Below are positions 18,624-27,432 of a stretch of DNA of 64,000 nt, one piece after another. Positions within the stretch are counted from its first letter, which is position 1. Every line of letters starts with the position of its first letter. Under the pieces are notes generated by a model. That model made no database searches and was not told the origin of the DNA. It worked only from the letters and a program-made list of their open reading frames with translations. Both the position numbers and the translations under genes were made by a program. Origin of the DNA: Longimicrobiales bacterium (GTDB taxonomy: Bacteria > Gemmatimonadota > Gemmatimonadetes > Longimicrobiales > Gaopeijiaceae); NCBI GenBank assembly GCA_951828585.1, contig OX639991.1:3826001-3890000 (forward strand), written 5' to 3'.

Positions 18624-19916
18624 TCAAACACCTGGACGGGTTCCATGGTTCCCTGCGCTTACCGCCTCCGTTGGTTCCCGTCGTGGGCTCAGGCGTCCTT
18701 CTCCCCCACCCCCACGGCTCCTCCCGTACCTGCGGGCGACGTAATCCCCCAGTATCTCCTTGAATTCCTCCACAATACGATCGCCCTTGAGCGTCCGCAG
18801 ATGACTCCCGTCCACGTATACCGGCGCCTTCGGCTCCTCGAGGTTGCCCGGCAGCGAGATCCCCAGGTCCGCGTGCTTCGACTCCCCCGGCCCGTTCACC
18901 ACGCACCCCATCACGGCCACCTTCAGGTCCTCCACCCCCGGATAGACCCTGCGCCACTCCGGCATCCTCTCGCGAATATGGCCCTGGATGTCCTCGGTCA
19001 TCTCCTGGAAGAAGGTGCTCGTGGTGCGGCCGCACCCTGGACACGCCGTCACCTGCGGCTCGAAGCTGCGGATCTCGAGCGACTGCAGGATCTGCTGCGC
19101 GACCCGCACCTCCTCGGTCCGGTCGCCACTCGGCCGCGGCGTGAGCGACACGCGAATCGTGTCGCCGATCCCCTCGATCAGGAGCGGCGAGAGCGCGGCC
19201 GCCGTGGCCACGATCCCCTTCGCCCCCATTCCCGCCTCCGTAAGACCCAGGTGCAGCGGGTACTCCGTGAGCGGCGCCAACTGCCTGTACACCAGGATCA
19301 GGTCCCGCACCCCGGACACCTTCGCACTCAGCACGATCCGGTCCCCCCCCAGCCCCGTCTCCTCCGCCAGCTCCGCCGACCGGGTCGCGCTCTCGACAAT
19401 ACAGTCCCGCAGCACGTCCCCCGCGTCCTTCGGGTTCGCCAGACGACCGTTCTCGTCCATCATCCGCGTGAGCAGGCGCTGGTCGAGCGAGCCCCAGTTC
19501 ACCCCGATCCGCACCGCCTTCCCGTTCTCCATCGCGATCCGGATGATCGCCTGGAAGTTCTCGTCGCGACGGCTGGTCCCCACGTTGCCCGGGTTGATCC
19601 GGTACTTGTGGAGCAGCGCCGCCGCTCGGGGGAAGTCGCGCAGGAGGATGTGGCCGTTGTAGTGAAAATCGCCGACGATCGGGACGCTGCAGCCCAGGTT
19701 TGCCAAGCGCTCGAAGAGTTCGGGGACGGCGGCGGCCGCGTACTTATTGTTAACAGTGACGCGCACGATTTCGCTGCCGGCGTCGGCCAGCGCCTTGACC
19801 TGGGCGGCGGTGGCGGCCGGGTCGGCGGTGTCGGTGTTGGTCATGGATTGCACCACGACGGGATTGCCCCCGCCCACCTTCACCCCACCGATATCGACCT
19901 CGACGGTCTTTCTCAA
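18624..19916 (-). CDS. ispG: 4-hydroxy-3-methylbut-2-enyl diphosphate synthase (IspG/GcpE)
   Basis: [4Fe-4S] enzyme of the MEP isoprenoid pathway, converting MEcPP to HMBPP. About 430 aa. The N-terminus has [21 protein letters not shown], then INPGNVG and GSLDQRLL. The cluster ligands are in CPGCGR and GCVVNGPGE plus its glutamate. There are two candidate TTG starts; the inner one (19916) has a gagga ribosome site 7 bases upstream, whereas 19922 has almost no spacing. The C-terminal 30 residues are Gly/Arg-rich and unconserved. The S9 peptidase gene is divergent. Confidence 0.96.
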   Translation of the reverse strand: MRKTVEVDIGGVKVGGGNPVVVQSMTNTDTADPAATAAQVKALADAGSEIVRVTVNNKYAAAAVPELFERLANLGCSVPIVGDFHYNGHILLRDFPRAAALLHKYRINPGNVGTSRRDENFQAIIRIAMENGKAVRIGVNWGSLDQRLLTRMMDENGRLANPKDAGDVLRDCIVESATRSAELAEETGLGGDRIVLSAKVSGVRDLILVYRQLAPLTEYPLHLGLTEAGMGAKGIVATAAALSPLLIEGIGDTIRVSLTPRPSGDRTEEVRVAQQILQSLEIRSFEPQVTACPGCGRTTSTFFQEMTEDIQGHIRERMPEWRRVYPGVEDLKVAVMGCVVNGPGESKHADLGISLPGNLEEPKAPVYVDGSHLRTLKGDRIVEEFKEILGDYVARRYGRSRGGGGEGRLSPRREPTEAVSAGNHGTRPGV

Positions 19917-20017
19917 TAGCAAATCCTCGCTTACGTTGGGAGCCCGGCAACCGTCGGCACGGCCCTGCGCCGCGGAAAGCTACCCGAAATCCCGCACGGC
20001 CAAAAGCCGCCGCCGAT

Positions 20018-20061
20018 GATACCGGTATGATATCGAAATGATATCGGTACGATATCGCACG
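20018..20061. promoter_or_regulatory. Four direct repeats GATAYCGGTAY-like at 11-bp steps (operator array)
   Basis: GATACC at 20018 and GATATC at 20029, 20040 and 20051 stand exactly 11 bases apart, each followed by a related GGTAT/GAAAT/GGTAC/GCACG end. GATATC is itself palindromic and ATACCGGTAT spans the first join. The array lies 38 bases before the S9 peptidase ATG and about 100 bases from ispG on the other strand. Phasing of about one helical turn suggests cooperative binding of a regulator on one DNA face. The regulator is unknown. Confidence 0.55.
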
Positions 20062-20098
20062 ACAGTTCCCCACGCTCCACGAACCAGAAGGTGGAATC

Positions 20099-23023
20099 AT
20101 GAAGCCCCAACGGTCGCCCCTCCGCACCGCATTCGCCCCCCTGTCCCTCTTCGGCGCGCTGGCGCTGCTCGGCTCGCTCGCCGCACCGCTCACCGTGCAG
20201 GCCCAGGAGAAGCCCACCCTCACCGTTGACGATTACGGCCAGTTCGAGCGCCTCGGCCCCGCGACCCTCTCGCCCGACGGCAGCTGGATGGCCGTGTCGA
20301 TCGGCCGGATCAACGACGAAGGCGAACTCCGCATCCACGCCACCGACTCCGACTCGGTGGTGGTGGTCGCCTATGCGTCGCGGCCCGTCTTCAGCTCGGA
20401 CAACCGCTGGCTGGCCTACTCGATCGGGGTGTCGCCGGACGAGCGCGAGCGCATGCAGGAGTCCAGGCAGCCCGTCAAGAACAAGCTCGGCCTGCTGAAC
20501 CTCCGGACGGGCGAGCAGGAGACCCTCGACGATATCCAGTCGTTCACATTCTCCGACAACGGGCTCTTTCTGGCGCTCCGGCTCTACAAGCCCGAGGGGA
20601 AGGAGAGCGACGGCGTGGACGTGCTGGTGCGGGACATGGCGACGGGTTCCTCGATCAGCCACGGCAACGTCAACCAGATGGCGTGGCAGGACGAGGGACA
20701 CCTGCTGGCCATGACGATCGACGCGGACAACAAGATCAACAACGGCGTGAAGCTCTACGATCCCGTCACGGGCCGCGTGCGCCAGCTGGACTCCGACGAG
20801 ACGACCTACCGGCACCTGCGCTGGCGCGAGGAGTCGGGCGACCTGGCGGTCCTCAAGACCTACAGCGACGAGGAACACGAGGACACCGCGCACGTCGTTC
20901 TGGCGTGGCGCAATCTGGACGACGACGACTCCCAGGCCTTCGTCCTGGACCCGCGGGAGGGAGCCGGGGTGCCGGCCGAATCGCGGGTGACCGAGTACCG
21001 TCCGCCGAGCTGGTCGGAGGACGGGCGGACGATCTTCCTGGGGCTGCAGGAGCGCCAGCCGGTCGAGAATGCGGAGGATGAAGAGGAGGACGGTGAGGAG
21101 GGAGAGGAAGGTGAGGAGGGAGAGGGTGAAGGCGAGGGTGACGAGGAGGGTGAGGAGGGCGAGGGCGAGGAAGAAGGCGAGGGTGACGGCGAGGAAGGGG
21201 ACGGACCTCCCGGCAGGCGCGGCGCCGAAGAGGAGGAAGATCCCCCGGGCGTCGAGATCTGGCATTCGAAGGATGTCGACCCCGTGCCCGCGCAGCGTGT
21301 GCGCGACCGGTTCCTGCGGCAGGCCAACCACGTCGCCCGCTGGACCCTGGACGACGGTAGCTTCCTGCAGCTGGGCGGAGACCACGCGGACGCGGCATCG
21401 ATCGTGGCGGACGGCCGCTACATGGTCGCCCGGGACGAGACCCCGTACGACGTGGAGGCCATGTTCCGGCAGCAGTTCAACGACATCTACGCCGTCGACG
21501 CCGCCACGGGACAGCGCGAGCTGGTGCGGTCCAGGATTTACGGGGGCGCGTCGGCGAGCCCGGGGGGACGCTATCTCATGTGGTTCGAGGGCGAGGACTA
21601 CTGGACCTACGACCTCGAGAGCGGAGAGACGCACAACATCACCGGGAATGTGGACGGCGTCTTCGTCAACCTCGACGTGACCCCAACGCGTGAGCAGATG
21701 CCCTCTTTCGGGACCTCGGGCTGGCTCGAGGACGACGAGGCGGTCCTCATCAACGACAAGTGGGACGTGTGGGAGGTTCAGCCCGACGGCTCGGGTGGCC
21801 GGCGCCTGACCCCTGGCGCGGAGAACGAGGTGCTGTACCGGCCGCTACGCCTCGACCGCGAGGCCGACGCCTTTGACCCGGACGAGCCGATCTACTACTC
21901 GATCTACGGCGAGTGGACCAAGAAGGCGGGATTTGCGCGCGCGCGCCCCGGCAGCGACCCCGAGCAGCTGGTCTGGGAGGACGCGAGTATCGGGGGCTTC
22001 TTCGGCGGCTTGCAGAAGGCCGAGGACGCGGACGTTTTCGTCTACCGCAAGGAGCGCTTCGACGATTCGCCCGACTACTTCGTCACCCGCAACGACGACC
22101 TGAGCGACCCGCGGCAGGTCACGAACACCAACCCGTTCCAGGACGACTACGCCTGGGGCCATACCGAGCTGATCGACTACGAGAATGAATGGGGACGGCG
22201 GCTCCAGGGGATCCTGATGTACCCCGCCAACTACGAGCCGGGCAAAGAGTACCCCATGATCCTGTATCACTACGAACTGCTTTCGCGGGGTCTCCACCGC
22301 TACCACATCCCGGACGAGACCAGCTACTACAATCTCCAGGCGTGGAGCCAGGACGGCTACTTCGTGCTGCAGCCGGACATCGTCTTCCGGAACCGGGATC
22401 CCGGGCGCTCCAGCGTGCAGACACTGCGTCCGGCGGTGGCCGCCGCCGTGGCCACCGGGATGATCGATCCCGAACGGGTCGGGCTGATCGGGCACTCGTG
22501 GGGCGGCTACCAGACGACCTTCTTCGTGACGCAGGACGACATCTTCGCGAGCGCCGTGGCGGGCGCGCCGCTCACGAACCTCATGAGCATGTACCTGTCG
22601 TTCTACTGGAACTCGGGCGGCACCGACGCGCGCATCTTCGAGATCAGCCAAGGCCGCATGATGGGACCGTGGTGGGACGACTACGAGTCCTACGAGGCCA
22701 ACTCCCCGGTCCACAACATCCAGAACATGAACACGCCGCTGCTCATGATGTTCGGCAGCGAGGACGGCGCGGTCGAATTCAACCAGGGGGTCGAGTTCTA
22801 CAACGCGGCCCGGCGCCTGGCCAAGGAGATGGTGCTCCTGGTCTACGACGGCGAGAACCACGGCCTGGCGAGGGAGCCGAACCAGAAGGACTACCGCAAC
22901 CGGATCATGGAGTGGTTTGCCCACTACCTGAAGGGCGAACCGGCGCCGGACTGGATCACGAAGGGGCTGTCGTATATCGAGCAGCAGGACGGGTTGAAGA
23001 AGAAGAAGCGGCCGATTAGTTGA
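20099..23023 (+). CDS. S9-family (prolyl oligopeptidase type) serine peptidase, secreted
   Basis: 974 aa. The signal peptide has its hydrophobic core at about 15-31 and ends VQAQEK. The N-terminal beta-propeller (LSPDGSWMAVSIG, FSSDNRWLAYSIG) is interrupted around residues 322-384 by a stretch made almost only of Glu and Gly. The C-terminal alpha/beta hydrolase domain has the nucleophile in GLIGHSWGGYQ (Ser about 800), the Asp in FGSEDGAVEF (about 888) and the His in DGENHGL (about 920). It should cleave peptides in the periplasm. The ribosome site is aaggtgg. A hairpin follows the stop. The acidic insert is unusual for the family. Confidence 0.94.
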   Translation: MKPQRSPLRTAFAPLSLFGALALLGSLAAPLTVQAQEKPTLTVDDYGQFERLGPATLSPDGSWMAVSIGRINDEGELRIHATDSDSVVVVAYASRPVFSSDNRWLAYSIGVSPDERERMQESRQPVKNKLGLLNLRTGEQETLDDIQSFTFSDNGLFLALRLYKPEGKESDGVDVLVRDMATGSSISHGNVNQMAWQDEGHLLAMTIDADNKINNGVKLYDPVTGRVRQLDSDETTYRHLRWREESGDLAVLKTYSDEEHEDTAHVVLAWRNLDDDDSQAFVLDPREGAGVPAESRVTEYRPPSWSEDGRTIFLGLQERQPVENAEDEEEDGEEGEEGEEGEGEGEGDEEGEEGEGEEEGEGDGEEGDGPPGRRGAEEEEDPPGVEIWHSKDVDPVPAQRVRDRFLRQANHVARWTLDDGSFLQLGGDHADAASIVADGRYMVARDETPYDVEAMFRQQFNDIYAVDAATGQRELVRSRIYGGASASPGGRYLMWFEGEDYWTYDLESGETHNITGNVDGVFVNLDVTPTREQMPSFGTSGWLEDDEAVLINDKWDVWEVQPDGSGGRRLTPGAENEVLYRPLRLDREADAFDPDEPIYYSIYGEWTKKAGFARARPGSDPEQLVWEDASIGGFFGGLQKAEDADVFVYRKERFDDSPDYFVTRNDDLSDPRQVTNTNPFQDDYAWGHTELIDYENEWGRRLQGILMYPANYEPGKEYPMILYHYELLSRGLHRYHIPDETSYYNLQAWSQDGYFVLQPDIVFRNRDPGRSSVQTLRPAVAAAVATGMIDPERVGLIGHSWGGYQTTFFVTQDDIFASAVAGAPLTNLMSMYLSFYWNSGGTDARIFEISQGRMMGPWWDDYESYEANSPVHNIQNMNTPLLMMFGSEDGAVEFNQGVEFYNAARRLAKEMVLLVYDGENHGLAREPNQKDYRNRIMEWFAHYLKGEPAPDWITKGLSYIEQQDGLKKKKRPIS

Positions 23024-23029
23024 GGGGGT

Positions 23030-23064
23030 GGGGCCGGGCGGTCTTAGCTTAGCCGTCCGGTCCC
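23030..23064. terminator. Strong hairpin after the S9 peptidase gene
   Basis: GGGGCCGGGCGG (23030-23041) pairs with CCGTCCGGTCCC (23053-23064) over 12 bp with two G-T wobbles and an 11-base loop. It sits between two convergent genes, so it could stop transcription from both sides. No T-run follows. Confidence 0.55.
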
Positions 23065-23082
23065 GCCCGCTACGGGAGCGGA

Positions 23083-23634
23083 TCAAGCCTCCCGCGCGCG
23101 CGCCAGCAGCTCCTCGCCGGTCTCGCATTCGATGATCCGGTCGCCGATTCGGGAAATCCGTTCCGGGTCGGAGACCTCCTCCAGCAACCGGGAGAGCCGC
23201 TCGGCAGTCCCGGCTCCGAATTTCAGCCTTGCCAGACGGCACACCAGCGCGGTACGCCCCTCCCGGCGCGCCCGCTCCTTCAGTTCCTCCACGCCCGCGT
23301 AGATCATTTCCGCCTCCTTGAGTGACCTGACTCGCTCCAATACCTCTTCCTCGATGCCCCACGTTTCCGCCGCGCCAAGAATCCACTCCCGGAACGCCTC
23401 GCGAAGCCTCGCGTGTTCCGGCCCCGGGTACTCCGCGAGCACCTCCCGGACCACCCGCGTGATGTTCGCCGCGGACGAGTCCAGCTCCATGCTCGCCAAC
23501 CACGACACGACGCTTCCCTCTGTTGGACCTTGGGCAGCCAGCGCCCGCAGGTCAAGGATCTCGTGGCGCAGGCTCGGCTGCCGGCTGGCCAGCCAGCCTT
23601 GCGTCGCCGGATTCGGGGCGCCGACATGGTGCAA
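23083..23634 (-). pseudogene. C-terminal remnant of an Rpn-type (PD-(D/E)XK transposase/nuclease family) protein
   Basis: A 183-codon frame that starts only at a TTG and begins inside what looks like the middle of an Rpn/YhgA-like protein (ASRQPSLRHEILDLRAL). The all-helical tail follows: EWILGAAETWGIEEEVLERV and KEAEMIYAGVEELKERARREGR. It ends with a DUF4351-like unit, LKFGAGTAERLSRLLEEV...IIECETGEELL. The N-terminal nuclease core of the family is missing: the upstream sequence is already the 3' end of the ankyrin gene, 34 bases away. I read it as a truncated copy left by rearrangement. It could still be expressed as a small protein; the family call is from memory of the tail sequence. Confidence 0.5.
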
Positions 23635-23667
23635 TGGGACTGTCGCGCAGGAATGAGAGGCGACCCG

Positions 23668-26600
23668 TCATCGCCATACGATATCCAACCCCTGCAGCGC
23701 CCTGTTGGTGCGCGCATAGTCCAGGGGGGTCCCGCCCGCATCGTCGCGCGCCGTCAGGTCGCCGCCGAGCCGCAGCAGCGGCGGAAACACGCCCGGGTTC
23801 CCCAGCGCCGCCAGATGCAGGGGTGTTCGGCCGAGTTCACCGCGCTGGTTCACGTCCGCCCCGGCCGCCACCAGGGCCTCGAGGACCGCGGGATTGGGGT
23901 TGCCGGACGCAGCTTCGAGGAGCGGGGTTGATCCTGTAGCTGTGCGCGTGCGCAGGTCCGCGCCCGCTTCCAGGAGGGCGACAACCATTGCGGGGTTGGT
24001 ATTCCCTGCCGCCGCCACGTGCAACGGCGTTCTTCCACCCGCAGCGCGGGCGTTCACATCCGCGCCCGCTTCCACCAGGGCCTCGATGATGGCGGGGTTG
24101 TTGTTCGTCGCGGCGGCTTCGTGCAGTGGCGTTTGTCCATTGTTCGTGCGCGCGTTCACATCAGCACCCGCCCGTACGAGCAGAGAGATCGTAACAGGAT
24201 CGTCAGCTCGGGCGGCAGCAGCGTGGATGGCGTGGATGGGTGACATTCTACCTGGGTTTTGCGGGCGGTATCCTACTGCGTGGACGTCCGCACCCTCCTG
24301 CAAGAGCGTTGCGGTCACATCGGGATTCTTGTGGGCCACCGCCTCGTGCAGCGGGGTGTAATCCCAGCCGGCGTCGATGAAAAACCCTGTCGCCCACGCG
24401 TTCACCTCCGCCCCGGCCTCCAGCAGCGCCACGGCGACCGCCGGATCGGGGTTGTGGCGGACAGCAAGGTGCAGGGGGACATTGTTGCGGTCGTCGCGGG
24501 CGTTCACATCGGCCCCGGACCGAACCAGCACCGGGATCACGGCAGGGTCCCGCGTCCACTGTGCCGCCACGTGAAGCGGCGCTGGGCCACCAGCGGGACT
24601 GACCCAGGTTCTCCCTTCCAACCGCACGTTGACATCGGCCCCCTGACGAATGCACGCGGCAACGACACCGGCGGTCGCGACACGGAAAAAGGCGCGGGTG
24701 TTCCATCTGCCGCAGTGCGTGGCACCGGCAACATGATCGATCTCGACTCGCGACGCCCAGTCGCCACCATCTTCAACCAACAGTTCGACGACCGCACCCA
24801 GGCCCCTGTCGAGGGCCATGTGCAGCGGAGTGCGGCCCTCGTCGTCAACTGCGTCCACCGCCGCGCCCGCATCCACAAGCATGGAGACCATCGGGGCCAC
24901 GTCCGGTTCGATCCGGGCCCCTACCGCACGATGCAGGGCGGTCCGGCCGGATTCATCGCGCGCGTCCGGGTCCGCACCCGCCGCCAGGAGCGCCGCCGCC
25001 AAATCGTGTTGTGCGTTCGCTGCAGCACGATGAAGGGGGGTGCCACCCCGGGCGTCGCGCGCGTTCACATCCGCGCTGGCCTCCGCGAGCATCCCTATGC
25101 GGGCGCTCGCGAAGTAGTTCGGCCGAGTGGCCCCCGCCACAAGATGCAAAGTCGTGTTGCCGTTTTCGTTCTGGGCATTCACATCGACCCCGAACGCCAT
25201 GCAACCCTGCACGCTCTCCGGTGGAGCGTGGTTGATGAAGTGCGCGTCGGGCCATTCGCAGACCGGGGCACCCGCGATCCTCCCAAGGTGATCCCGCGCT
25301 TCCGCATTGGCGCCCAGTTCCAGCAGCCGGGCCCAGACCGACGGGTTGTACACCTTGCCGGCCACGTGCAGGGGAGTCTCGCCCATTGCGTTGCGCGCGT
25401 TCAGATCCGCCCCCGCATCGAAGAGAGCCGTGACGATCTCCGCACCCGAGGGCACTTCCTCTGCCGTCGCCCGGCGGGATGCCGCCAGGTGCAGGGGAGA
25501 ATCACCGCTCTCGTTCAGAGCGTTCGCGTCCGCCCCCGCGTTCAGGAGAGCCGCAACGTGCAACGGGTTCCCCTGTGAGACCGCGTGATGAAGCGGTGTG
25601 TTGGCAGCTCGATTCCGCGCGTTCACGTCGGCTCCGGCCCGCAGCAGAGCGAGGACCGCCGGGTTCGCCAGTGGTCCCCCGGTCTCACCGGGCCACCGGA
25701 AGTGCCATAGGAAAATCCCGTCCGCCCACCGAACGCTCGCGCCAACCGCCAGGTGGAGGGGTGTCTCGCCGTTGGAATCGCGCGCGTCCACCTCCGCGCC
25801 CGCCTGCAGCAGGGCTTCAACGGCCGTGGCGTCCCTCGCGGACTCGGCTGCAACGTGCAGGGGAGTCCTTTCGTCTTCGTCGCGCGCCACTACGTCGGGG
25901 AACGCTCCCAGCAGAGTCGTGATCAGCGCTTCGCTCTTCAGCCGGGCCGCGTAGTGCAAGGGCGTATGGCCGGCATCGGCGCGCACGTCGGGATCGGCTC
26001 CCGCTTGCAGCAGTCTGGCCACGAGTCGAACCGCAGCTTCGGCGTCATGGCCGCCCATGATGACGGCCGAGTGCAGCGCGGATCTGCCCCAGTAGCCGGC
26101 CACGATACTTGCGTCGCCCCCTGCGTCGAGCAATGCCTCGGCAAGGGCCGGATTCCGGAACCTCCCGCCACCGCCCCAGGAGCCCGCAAGGAGCAAGGGA
26201 GTGACACCGTCGACATCACGCACATTCACTGCCGCTCCGGCAGCGAGCAGCAAGTTGCCTACAGGGGCGTTGTTGCTTTCGGCCGCGAAATGGAGCGGCG
26301 TCCTGCCGTCGCCGTCGCGCGGGTCCACCACCGCGCCCGCATCCAGCAGCATGGCGGCAACCGTGGTATTGGTGTTGGACGCAGCATAGTGCAGCGGGGT
26401 TCTGTTGTGGTTGGGAGCAACACCAGTGCGGCCGTACCGTTCCTCGATGAATTCCTCTCGCGCGTTGACATCCGCGCCGGCCTCGAGCAGCAGTGCGGCC
26501 ACGGAGGGATTCTCGTTGGAAGCCGCAAGGTGCAGCGGGGTCTGTCCGCCACCATTGCGCACGTCCACCTCCACGCCCGCATCCAGGATCAGAGCCACGT

Positions 26601-27318
26601 TGGCGACATCGCTGTGCTGCGCCGCGTGATGAATGGGGGTGTTGCCGCCTTTCTCACCCACGGGTGACGGGCCGACCTCCTTCCGCGCCAACAGGTCGGC
26701 CCCGGACTCCATACAGCCCTTGACCGCTACGGTGTCGGCGACGCGGGCGAAGTTCGGCGTGTTCCAGTACTCGCAGTGCGTCGGATCGGCGATCGTGCCG
26801 CGATCGTCCCGCGCCAGCCGGTCGGCGCCCAGTTCCAGCAGGGTGTGGACGATGGCGGAGTTCGGGTTGCCCCACGCCGCATGCAGGGGTGTGCGGTCCC
26901 GGGCATCGCGTGTGTTTACGTCCGCGCCGGCTTCGACGAGTGCGGTGATGATGTCGGGGTTGGGGTTCTGCGCCGCCTCGTGGAGGGGGGTGACAAGTCC
27001 CCAGTCGCGTGCGTGAATGTCCGCGCCGGCGGCCAGGAGCAACGTCAGGAGATTGGGGCTCTCCGCGTGCAGCGACGCCCAGTGCAGAGGCGTCCGGTTC
27101 CAGTCATCCCGCGCCCCGATGTCCGCGCCGGCTTCGAGGCAGAAGGTGATGTCTTCGGCAGTGGCGGACTCGAAGAAGCCGCGGAGGTTGCCCGCATTCC
27201 AGTGATCGCAGTCGGGCGGGTTGGACTCGGGGGAAGCGCGGTTCTGGGCAGCCACGGGAAGCGCGGACAGAAGAAATAGGGCCGTGGTCGCTGCCAACGT
27301 TGTGATTCTCGCCATCAT
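23668..27318 (-). CDS. Giant secreted ankyrin-repeat protein 1
   Basis: About 1216 aa, start ATG 27318 or 27315; the second has better spacing to ggagg. The signal peptide (TTLAATTALFLLSALPVAAQ) predicts export. The rest is about 27 ankyrin units of the TPLHxAA...ALLEAGADVNARD type. They are punctuated by four variant units each holding a cysteine pair: CDHWN...C just after the signal, CEYWNT...C, CEWPDAHF...C and CGRWNTRAFF...C. All eight cysteines I find are in these units. No catalytic domain is visible. Ankyrin arrays bind proteins; the partner is unknown. The last unit is capped by TPLDYARTNRALQGLD. Its promoter is visible upstream. It is longer than its two paralogues. Confidence 0.92.
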   Translation of the reverse strand: MMARITTLAATTALFLLSALPVAAQNRASPESNPPDCDHWNAGNLRGFFESATAEDITFCLEAGADIGARDDWNRTPLHWASLHAESPNLLTLLLAAGADIHARDWGLVTPLHEAAQNPNPDIITALVEAGADVNTRDARDRTPLHAAWGNPNSAIVHTLLELGADRLARDDRGTIADPTHCEYWNTPNFARVADTVAVKGCMESGADLLARKEVGPSPVGEKGGNTPIHHAAQHSDVANVALILDAGVEVDVRNGGGQTPLHLAASNENPSVAALLLEAGADVNAREEFIEERYGRTGVAPNHNRTPLHYAASNTNTTVAAMLLDAGAVVDPRDGDGRTPLHFAAESNNAPVGNLLLAAGAAVNVRDVDGVTPLLLAGSWGGGGRFRNPALAEALLDAGGDASIVAGYWGRSALHSAVIMGGHDAEAAVRLVARLLQAGADPDVRADAGHTPLHYAARLKSEALITTLLGAFPDVVARDEDERTPLHVAAESARDATAVEALLQAGAEVDARDSNGETPLHLAVGASVRWADGIFLWHFRWPGETGGPLANPAVLALLRAGADVNARNRAANTPLHHAVSQGNPLHVAALLNAGADANALNESGDSPLHLAASRRATAEEVPSGAEIVTALFDAGADLNARNAMGETPLHVAGKVYNPSVWARLLELGANAEARDHLGRIAGAPVCEWPDAHFINHAPPESVQGCMAFGVDVNAQNENGNTTLHLVAGATRPNYFASARIGMLAEASADVNARDARGGTPLHRAAANAQHDLAAALLAAGADPDARDESGRTALHRAVGARIEPDVAPMVSMLVDAGAAVDAVDDEGRTPLHMALDRGLGAVVELLVEDGGDWASRVEIDHVAGATHCGRWNTRAFFRVATAGVVAACIRQGADVNVRLEGRTWVSPAGGPAPLHVAAQWTRDPAVIPVLVRSGADVNARDDRNNVPLHLAVRHNPDPAVAVALLEAGAEVNAWATGFFIDAGWDYTPLHEAVAHKNPDVTATLLQEGADVHAVGYRPQNPGRMSPIHAIHAAAARADDPVTISLLVRAGADVNARTNNGQTPLHEAAATNNNPAIIEALVEAGADVNARAAGGRTPLHVAAAGNTNPAMVVALLEAGADLRTRTATGSTPLLEAASGNPNPAVLEALVAAGADVNQRGELGRTPLHLAALGNPGVFPPLLRLGGDLTARDDAGGTPLDYARTNRALQGLDIVWR

Positions 27319-27391
27319 TGCCTCCGAATCACGAATGGATTGCTCCCTTGGGGGAGCTCGTCCCCGGGGCGGCCATCCCGAGACCCTCCCA

Positions 27392-27420
27392 TATGTAAAC
27401 CGCAGTTGGCGAAATGACAA
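27392..27420 (-). promoter_or_regulatory. Sigma70-like promoter of ankyrin gene 1
   Basis: On the minus strand TTGTCA (27420-27415) and TACATA (27397-27392) are separated by exactly 17 bases, 74 bases before the start codon. The whole block of about 50 bases recurs before ankyrin gene 2 with about 40 identical positions, including a palindrome just upstream of the -35 box. Confidence 0.6.
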
Positions 27421-27432
27421 CTGGAGTTGACA

